Program-made: the position numbers and the translations under genes
Assembly (NCBI GenBank): GCA_030650395.1
Contig: JAUSDY010000137.1
Span: forward strand, 1-54,712
Length of the DNA: 54,712 bases
Origin: Acidobacteriota bacterium
Lineage (GTDB): Bacteria; Acidobacteriota; Vicinamibacteria; Vicinamibacterales; UBA2999
Direction of reading: 5' to 3'
Notes under the pieces: generated by a model
Seen by the model: the letters and a program-made list of their open reading frames with translations, nothing else
What the model was told of the DNA's origin: nothing
The model's database searches: none
Shown: positions 49,617-54,712 of the stretch, one piece after another
Layout of the letters: every line of letters starts with the position of its first letter
Position numbering within the stretch: position 1 is the stretch's first letter

Positions 49617-50647
49617 GCCTGTGCTCCGGCGGAGCGATTGGAGACCGACACAAGGCGATCGAGCACGCCGCGGGCGGCACCGCTGTCGATCGCCGCGGCG
49701 GCCATGCCGATGCCGGTGCGAACGGTGTCGGCGGCGCCGGCGACGAACAACGCCGCGCCGGCATTCAGCACGACCACGTCGCGCGGGTTCCCGGTGGCGC
49801 CGTCGAGGACGCTTCGAACGATCGTCGCGTTGGTCGCGGCATCTCCACCTTTGAGCGATTCGGGCGTCGCCTTGGCCAGGCCGAAGTCGGCAGGATGCAC
49901 GTAGAAGGTCTGCACCGTATTGGCGCGGCATTCCGAGACCTTCGTGTAGCCGGTGGTCGAGAGCTCGTCGAGGCCGTCGGCGCCGTGCACCACCCACGCG
50001 CGCTCCGACCCGAGCAGCGCCAGCGCTCGAGCCAGCAGCTCCGTCAGATCCGGCCGCGGCACGCCGACGATCTGCCGCGTCGGGCTGGCGGGGTTGGTCA
50101 GCGGTCCCAGTAGGTTGAACGCGGTGCGCACGCCCAGATCCTTGCGGGCTTGCGCCGCGTGCCGCATCGCGGGGTGGAAAGTTGGCGCGAAGAAAAACGC
50201 CATGCCCACTTCGTCGAGACACCTGGCAGCGAGATCGGGCGCCGCCTGCACATTCACGCCGAGCGCCTCGAGCACGTCGGCGCTACCGCATTGGCTCGAG
50301 ACCGATCGGTTGCCGTGCTTGGCAACGCGGACGCCGCAGGCCGCCAGCACAATCGCCGCGGCGGTTGAGATATTGAACGTGCCCGACTTGTCGCCCCCGG
50401 TCCCACACGTGTCGAACACCATCCCTTGCTGAGCCGGCACCGCCACCGCATTCGCCCTCATCGTCCTCGCCAGCCCAACCAACTCGGCGGGCCGCTCGCC
50501 TTTCATCGCCAGGCCGATCAACAACCCGGCGATCTGCGCGGGCGCGGCGTCGCCGTTCATGATCGCCGCCATGGCGGCCGCGGCCTCGTCGGTCGAGAGA
50601 TCTTCCTGGCGCCGGAGCTTCTCGATCAGGGCTGGAAACATGTTCAA
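49613..50647 (-). CDS. trpD: anthranilate phosphoribosyltransferase
   Basis: A 344-residue TrpD that joins anthranilate to PRPP. The PRPP loop is FDTCGTGGDKSGTFNIST, then KHGNRSVSSQCGSADVLEAL and the metal-binding NLLGPLTNPA. It overlaps trpC by four bases. Between trpG and trpD there is a 104-base gap holding a perfect hairpin. The start at 50647 (MNMFPALIEKL) or the ATG at 50641 are both possible. Confidence 0.95.
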   Translation of the reverse strand: MNMFPALIEKLRRQEDLSTDEAAAAMAAIMNGDAAPAQIAGLLIGLAMKGERPAELVGLARTMRANAVAVPAQQGMVFDTCGTGGDKSGTFNISTAAAIVLAACGVRVAKHGNRSVSSQCGSADVLEALGVNVQAAPDLAARCLDEVGMAFFFAPTFHPAMRHAAQARKDLGVRTAFNLLGPLTNPASPTRQIVGVPRPDLTELLARALALLGSERAWVVHGADGLDELSTTGYTKVSECRANTVQTFYVHPADFGLAKATPESLKGGDAATNATIVRSVLDGATGNPRDVVVLNAGAALFVAGAADTVRTGIGMAAAAIDSGAARGVLDRLVSVSNRSAGAQA

Positions 50648-50703
50648 TGGAGCGTATCAACCATTTCTAGGGAGCCGAGCACCGTCGCTCGACCAACATA
50701 TTC

Positions 50704-50726
50704 GGGCCGTTCCTACGGAACGGCCC
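50704..50726 (+). repeat. palindrome in the trpG-trpD gap
   Basis: GGGCCGTTCC and GGAACGGCCC are separated by TAC. It has the arm-short-loop-arm shape of the other palindromes, but with its own arm sequence. There is no T-run, so it is probably not a terminator, though it could act as an mRNA-stabilising hairpin between trpG and trpD. Confidence 0.7.
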
Positions 50727-50751
50727 CGTGGCGCATCGATCCGATACTCCA

Positions 50752-51318
<567 letters not shown>

Positions 51319-51323
51319 GTCGC

Positions 51324-52796
51324 CTACAGCCCCGTCTGCGCCAGTTCGAGCGCGCGCATCATCGCGCCCGCCTTGTCTTTCGATTCCTGATACTCGGCGG
51401 TCGGGTTCGAATCGGCGACGATGCCGCCGCCGGCCTGGATGTAGGCCTTGCCGCCTTCCATCAGAATCGAGCGGATCGCGATGCAGAAATCGAGGTTGCC
51501 CGCAAAATCGAGGTAGCCAACCGCGCCGGCATACAGACCACGGCGTGTCGATTCGAGTTCGTTGATGATTTGCATGGCGCGCACCTTCGGCGCCCCTGAC
51601 ACGGTGCCGGCCGGGAAGCACGAGACCAGCGCATCAAGTCGATCGCGACCTTCCGCCAGTTGACCTTCCACCACCGAGACCAGATGCATGACGTGCGAGT
51701 AGCGCTCGAGGCTCATCAGCTTCGAGACGCGCACGCTGCCGTAATCGCAGACGCGGCCGATGTCGTTGCGTCCCAAATCCACCAGCATGATGTGTTCGGC
51801 CTTCTCTTTCTCGTTTCGCTTGAGCTCCTCGGCCAGGCGCATATCTTCTTCATCGGTGCGGCCGCGCGGCCGCGTCCCGGCGATCGGATGTGTCACCGCG
51901 TGGCGGCCTTCGACCCGCACCAGCATTTCGGGCGACGAGCCGACGATCGATCGATCGCCCATGCGGATGAAGAACATGTAGGGCGACGGGTTGACGTGGC
52001 GAAGCGCGCGATAGACGGTGAAGGCATCGACGCCGACTTCGGCCTCGAACCGCTGCGACAGCACGACCTGGTAGATGTCGCCGGCGGCGATGTATTCCTT
52101 CGCCTGTTTGACGATGCCCTCGTAGGCGTCTTGCGACATGTTCGAGACCAGCTTCACGGCTTCACCACCGGCCGGACGCTTGATCGACAGCGCGCGCTCG
52201 AGCTCGCCCTCGAGAAATTCGATCTTGGCGCAGGCGAACTGATAGAGCGACCGCAAGTCTTCATCGCCGGAGATCCGCGCGTTGGCGATCAACAGGATGC
52301 GATGCTGGACGTGATCGAATGCCAGCACCGTGTCGAACACCATGAATCCGGCGTCATCGCGATCGGCGGTACCGGCATCGGCGCGCGCCACCGTCGGCTC
52401 GAACCAGGCGGCCGTGTCGTAGCCGAGGTAGCCGACGGCGCCGCCGGTGAATCGCGGCAGGCCGGGCACGAAGGGTGATTGAAAGCTGTTCATCAGCTCG
52501 CGCAGCGTGTCGATGAACGGCGTCGCGACGTCGCTCGTGACGCCCTGCTTTTCTATCACCGTCTGGCCGTTCCGGCTCTTCAGGATCAGGAACGGGTCCT
52601 TGCCGAGGAACGAGTAGCGGCCGACGTGCTCGCCGCCCTCGACGCTTTCGAGCAGGAAGGCGTAATCGGAGTGCTCGGCAATCTTCAAGAAGGCCGACAC
52701 CGGCGTCAGCAGGTCCGCCACCAGCTCCTTGCACACGGGCACGAATGTCGCGCGCTTGGCCAGGTCCACGAACTCTTCAAACGTCGTCTGCTTCAT
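51324..52796 (-). CDS. trpE: anthranilate synthase component I
   Basis: A 490-residue TrpE that makes anthranilate from chorismate. FLLESVEGGEHVGRYSFLG holds the LLES element for tryptophan feedback. The chorismate site is in IAGTRPRGRTDEEDMRLAEE, VDLGRNDIGRV, SGAPKVRAMQIINELE and IQAGGGIVADS. The start overlaps the aroDE stop by four bases. Besides allosteric feedback, transcription into the gene is probably set by the leader attenuator upstream of aroDE. Confidence 0.96.
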   Translation of the reverse strand: MKQTTFEEFVDLAKRATFVPVCKELVADLLTPVSAFLKIAEHSDYAFLLESVEGGEHVGRYSFLGKDPFLILKSRNGQTVIEKQGVTSDVATPFIDTLRELMNSFQSPFVPGLPRFTGGAVGYLGYDTAAWFEPTVARADAGTADRDDAGFMVFDTVLAFDHVQHRILLIANARISGDEDLRSLYQFACAKIEFLEGELERALSIKRPAGGEAVKLVSNMSQDAYEGIVKQAKEYIAAGDIYQVVLSQRFEAEVGVDAFTVYRALRHVNPSPYMFFIRMGDRSIVGSSPEMLVRVEGRHAVTHPIAGTRPRGRTDEEDMRLAEELKRNEKEKAEHIMLVDLGRNDIGRVCDYGSVRVSKLMSLERYSHVMHLVSVVEGQLAEGRDRLDALVSCFPAGTVSGAPKVRAMQIINELESTRRGLYAGAVGYLDFAGNLDFCIAIRSILMEGGKAYIQAGGGIVADSNPTAEYQESKDKAGAMMRALELAQTGL

Positions 52797-54250
52797 CGGG
52801 TCTCCTTGATCGCGTCGAGCCGTGCCCTGGCCGCGTCGCGCATCACGCGATCCGCGGGCCGTTGATCGGTCCACCATTCGAACTGCGCCTGCGCCTGCGC
52901 CACGAGCATGTCGAGGCCGCCGATGGTCTGGCAGCCGGCGCGCTCCGCGTCGATCAGCAGGCGCGTGGCCGGCGGGTTGTAAACCAGGTCGTACACGAGC
53001 ATGCCGTCGAGGCGGTGGCCCTCGGGCAGCGGCGACGCGTCAACGGCGGGCGCGGTGCCGACCGGCGTCGCGTTCACCAGCACATCCCAGCTGCCCGGCG
53101 ACGGCGGCCACGTGCCGACGGTCGCGCCGCTCAACGCCGCCACGGTTCGCGCCTGGTCTTCGCGGCGGGCCGCAATGGTCACGCGAACGCCGGCCGACTG
53201 GAGCGCCACGGCGACCGAGCGAGCCGCGCCGCCCGCGCCAAGCACGGTGGCGCGCTTGCCTGGCAACCGCATCGCAGACTGGAGCGGTGTGAGGAAACCG
53301 GTGACGTCGGTGTTGCAGCCGAGCCACTTCGTGCCGCTGCGCCGCAGGGTGTTGACCGACTGGATGCGCCGGCTGACGGGGTCGCACTCGTCGGCGCGCT
53401 CGAACGCCGGCACCTTGAACGGCGCCGTCACGCTGACCCCCGCAAGATTGACCGCGTCGGCAAACATCAGGAAGTCGTCGAAATCAGCCGCGGCCAGGGG
53501 CAGATACACGGCATCGAGGTGGGCGGCGCGAAACGCCGCGTTGTGCATCGCGGGCGAGACTGAGTGGCCGACGGGGCGGCCGAGCACGCCGTAGATCGCC
53601 GTACGGGATCCGATCCGGCGAAAGCCGAACTCGTCGCTCATCCGCTGAGCGCTGATCTGCCTGGGCGCCACGCTGTCTCCGGCATAGGTCCAACACGACC
53701 CGATCCAGCTGGCCAGCACGCGGCTTGGCAGGCCCGCATCGCCCATGGCGATCAACACCACCGGCACGCGCGTTTGCTGCCCGATCGAACGAAGCGCGAG
53801 GCAATCGGCCAGTCGTTCAGCCGTGACGGCGATCTTCACAACTTCAGCGCCTGACGCCAGCATGGCTTGCGACAGCTCCGAGAGATCCGCCGGCACGCCG
53901 TCGAAATCGTGATGCGACATCACAATGCGGCGCCCGCCGGTTTTCTGCATCAGATCGGCGCAGCTGCCCTGCCACTCGAGGTCGACATATTCGGCGCCCA
54001 GCGAGAGCGCGTCGCTCAGGATCGCGCGGCGCTCTTCTTCGGAGCCGGCGAACCATCCGCCGTCGGACTTGGGGCGGCAGGTGACGATGACGGGCTTGCG
54101 CCGGCCGGCGAGGGCCGCGGCGGCGCTCGGATCGCTGGCCGAGTCGAGCCGAAGCTCAATCAGATCGGCGTCGTGGACCTGATCCCTCCGCGTACGCAGC
54201 TCGGCCATGGTGTCGCCGGTCACGGTCACGCAGAGCTTGGCTGGTTTCAT
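52793..54250 (-). CDS. bifunctional 3-dehydroquinate dehydratase / shikimate dehydrogenase
   Basis: A 485-residue AroD-AroE fusion. The N-terminal 220 residues are a type I dehydroquinase (LIELRLDSA, VIVTCRPKSDGGWF, MSHHDFDG with the catalytic His, and a Schiff-base Lys in AEVVKIAVTA). The rest is shikimate dehydrogenase (GRPVGHSVSPAMHNAAF, VTAPFKVPAF with the catalytic Lys, NTDVTGF, VLGAGGAARSVAVAL). Such fusions are known in plants and some bacteria. ATG at 54250 is the likely start; TTG at 54259 and GTG at 54256 are in frame. The best ribosome binding site (AAGAGG, 54271-54276) lies in the 3' arm of the attenuator hairpin, so translation may also be controlled. Confidence 0.94.
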   Translation of the reverse strand: MKPAKLCVTVTGDTMAELRTRRDQVHDADLIELRLDSASDPSAAAALAGRRKPVIVTCRPKSDGGWFAGSEEERRAILSDALSLGAEYVDLEWQGSCADLMQKTGGRRIVMSHHDFDGVPADLSELSQAMLASGAEVVKIAVTAERLADCLALRSIGQQTRVPVVLIAMGDAGLPSRVLASWIGSCWTYAGDSVAPRQISAQRMSDEFGFRRIGSRTAIYGVLGRPVGHSVSPAMHNAAFRAAHLDAVYLPLAAADFDDFLMFADAVNLAGVSVTAPFKVPAFERADECDPVSRRIQSVNTLRRSGTKWLGCNTDVTGFLTPLQSAMRLPGKRATVLGAGGAARSVAVALQSAGVRVTIAARREDQARTVAALSGATVGTWPPSPGSWDVLVNATPVGTAPAVDASPLPEGHRLDGMLVYDLVYNPPATRLLIDAERAGCQTIGGLDMLVAQAQAQFEWWTDQRPADRVMRDAARARLDAIKETR

Positions 54251-54256
54251 AAGCAC

Positions 54257-54300
54257 CAAAACAAAAAGCGCCTCTTCCCGTTCGGGTTAAAGAGGCGCTT
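54257..54300 (-). terminator. intrinsic terminator of the trp attenuator
   Basis: On the minus strand AAGCGCCTCTT and AAGAGGCGCTT form a perfect 11-base stem (54290-54300 and 54266-54276), extended by CCCG/CGGG, with TTTTTGTTTT after it. It ends seven bases before the aroDE ATG. On the plus strand there is no T-run, so it serves the minus strand only. Confidence 0.9.
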
Positions 54301-54329
54301 CGGTCGAGCGTCAGATTGCTTCGTGGTGG

Positions 54330-54446
54330 TTACACGGACCGGGCAGCCTCTCCCATTGGGCACCAATACCACCACGCGCGCACACCGCTGCCGGTTCGGC
54401 CAAAAGACCGAGTGCGGGTGGCGGTGAAAACGGCTGTCGAGCGCAT
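54330..54446 (-). CDS. trpL: trp operon leader peptide (regulatory)
   Basis: A 38-residue leader peptide ending in a stop at 54330-54332. Residues 24-30 read AWWYWCP: three Trp codons and one Tyr codon in four positions (codons 25-28, 54363-54374). The Trp codons lie in GTGGTGGT, which pairs with ACCACCAC just after the stop (hairpin 1:2). The segment AGAGGC (54346-54351) can pair with GCCTCT of the terminator arm (54291-54296) as antiterminator. Stalling at the Trp codons would free AGAGGC and let the operon be read; a ribosome at the stop would cover it and let the terminator form. No Shine-Dalgarno is visible, and the predicted start of transcription is only a few bases upstream, so translation may be leaderless. 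Confidence 0.85.
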   Translation of the reverse strand: MRSTAVFTATRTRSFGRTGSGVRAWWYWCPMGEAARSV

Positions 54447-54458
54447 GTGAACGTCGAA

Positions 54459-54488
54459 AGGCTAGCAGACCCCGTGCGCCGGCGTCAA
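54459..54488 (-). promoter_or_regulatory. promoter of the aromatic operon
   Basis: On the minus strand TTGACG (54483-54488) and TAGCCT (54459-54464) are 18 bases apart. The start of transcription would fall near 54452, about six bases before the trpL ATG. Confidence 0.55.
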
Positions 54489-54545
54489 ACCGGGGGACAG
54501 CGACGGGCGCACGTCAGGGGAGTGGGGCGCGCGCGGCTCCGACTG

Positions 54546-54574
54546 TTGCGGCGTATTGACCTTGCGGATATAAT
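54546..54574 (+). promoter_or_regulatory. divergent promoter for the DUF6788-type gene
   Basis: TATAAT (54569-54574) is a perfect -10, with TTGCGG 17 bases upstream (54546-54551). A second TTGACC at 54556-54561 is too close to serve as its -35. AAGGAG (54581-54586) follows, before the ATG at 54593. Confidence 0.6.
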
Positions 54575-54592
54575 AGCCGCAAGGAGTGACCC

Positions 54593-54712
54593 ATGCCCCA
54601 CCCGACGATTCCCGCAGACGTCAGCGCGGTGGCCGATCAGATCGCGCGGCCGCGCCCGATGCGTCGCGGCTCGGTGTCCGAGCGCTACGTGAAATGCAAC
54701 AAGGCGGGCTGC
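54593..54712 (+). CDS. DUF6788-type protein, cut by the window end
   Basis: The first 40 residues of a protein that opens MPHPTIPADVSAVADQIARP and runs on to MRRGSVSERYVKCNKAGC. RxGSVxERYVKCxKxGC is the start of the small zinc-ribbon-like DUF6788 family, often found beside transposases and other mobile genes. It has its own promoter and Shine-Dalgarno, divergent from the trp operon. The rest lies beyond the window, so neither length nor function can be judged. Confidence 0.65.
   Translation, partial: MPHPTIPADVSAVADQIARPRPMRRGSVSERYVKCNKAGC

Noticed and set aside
49617-50222. Upstream extension of the trpC frame
   Set aside because: It is a shadow of trpD; the ATG at 49616 is the family start with a four-base overlap to trpD.
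54323-54374. T-box riboswitch or tRNA-like element
   Set aside because: The GGTGGTA resemblance is explained by Trp codons of the leader peptide; no T-box sequence or specifier stem is seen.

Overview
The window is GC-rich, gene-dense bacterial chromosome. The best guess for the host is an Acidobacteriota member, perhaps of the Vicinamibacteria. The reasons are a PadR regulator overlapping a large orphan MacB-like permease (a pairing typical of that phylum), an OmpR-type winged helix fused to FHA, AMIN-Amidase_3 next to ftsK, and many short palindromic repeats and 7-bp tandem repeats between genes. This is inferred from gene content; there is no rRNA gene to confirm it.

Layout. (1) 1-5.9 kb is accessory DNA: a broken UPF1-like helicase/PLD/zinc-finger gene, then four attC-like integron recombination sites separating small ORFs, a RelE/ParE-type toxin-antitoxin pair and, beyond the last site, a hicA remnant. 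No integrase is visible, so this looks like a cluster of attC sites lacking an integrase. (2) 5.9-18.6 kb: padR-permease, a lactate permease, wHTH-FHA, CDGSH protein, rho, a GT39-type glycosyltransferase, a 38-aa basic protein, a sulfatase, a lipoprotein and an aminotransferase. (3) 18.6-24.4 kb, all on the minus strand: ECF sigma, anti-sigma, Spy-like protein, exported protein, recG, rsmD, coaD. (4) 24.5-33.4 kb, all on the plus strand: lexA, DUF3467, nth, zincin, rsmA/ksgA, rnj, ftsK, amidase. (5) 33.5-38.2 kb: pepA, small envelope proteins and a two-subunit CoA-transferase. (6) 38.2-43.8 kb is a scrap heap: three deleted copies of one DDE insertion sequence, two pieces of a duplicated surface-protein gene, a truncated DUF6883 gene with intact DUF4926, and a MazF/PemK-type toxin-antitoxin pair. 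(7) 43.8-54.5 kb is one long minus-strand aromatic amino acid operon, aroDE-trpE-trpG-trpD-trpC-trpF-trpB-trpA-chorismate mutase-DAHP synthase-tyrA. It is preceded by a 38-codon leader peptide carrying Trp-Trp-Tyr-Trp and a strong intrinsic terminator, which is a classical ribosome-mediated attenuator. A DUF6788-type gene diverges from it and runs off the window.

The most unusual signal is a set of palindromic repeat elements. They lie within a few bases of stop codons in at least six places. They also appear inside reading frames without breaking them: in trpC (once in the middle and once forming its C-terminus), in the amidase linker and probably in recG. This resembles the palindromic elements known inside Rickettsia genes. 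I know of no description for this kind of host, but I could not search for one.
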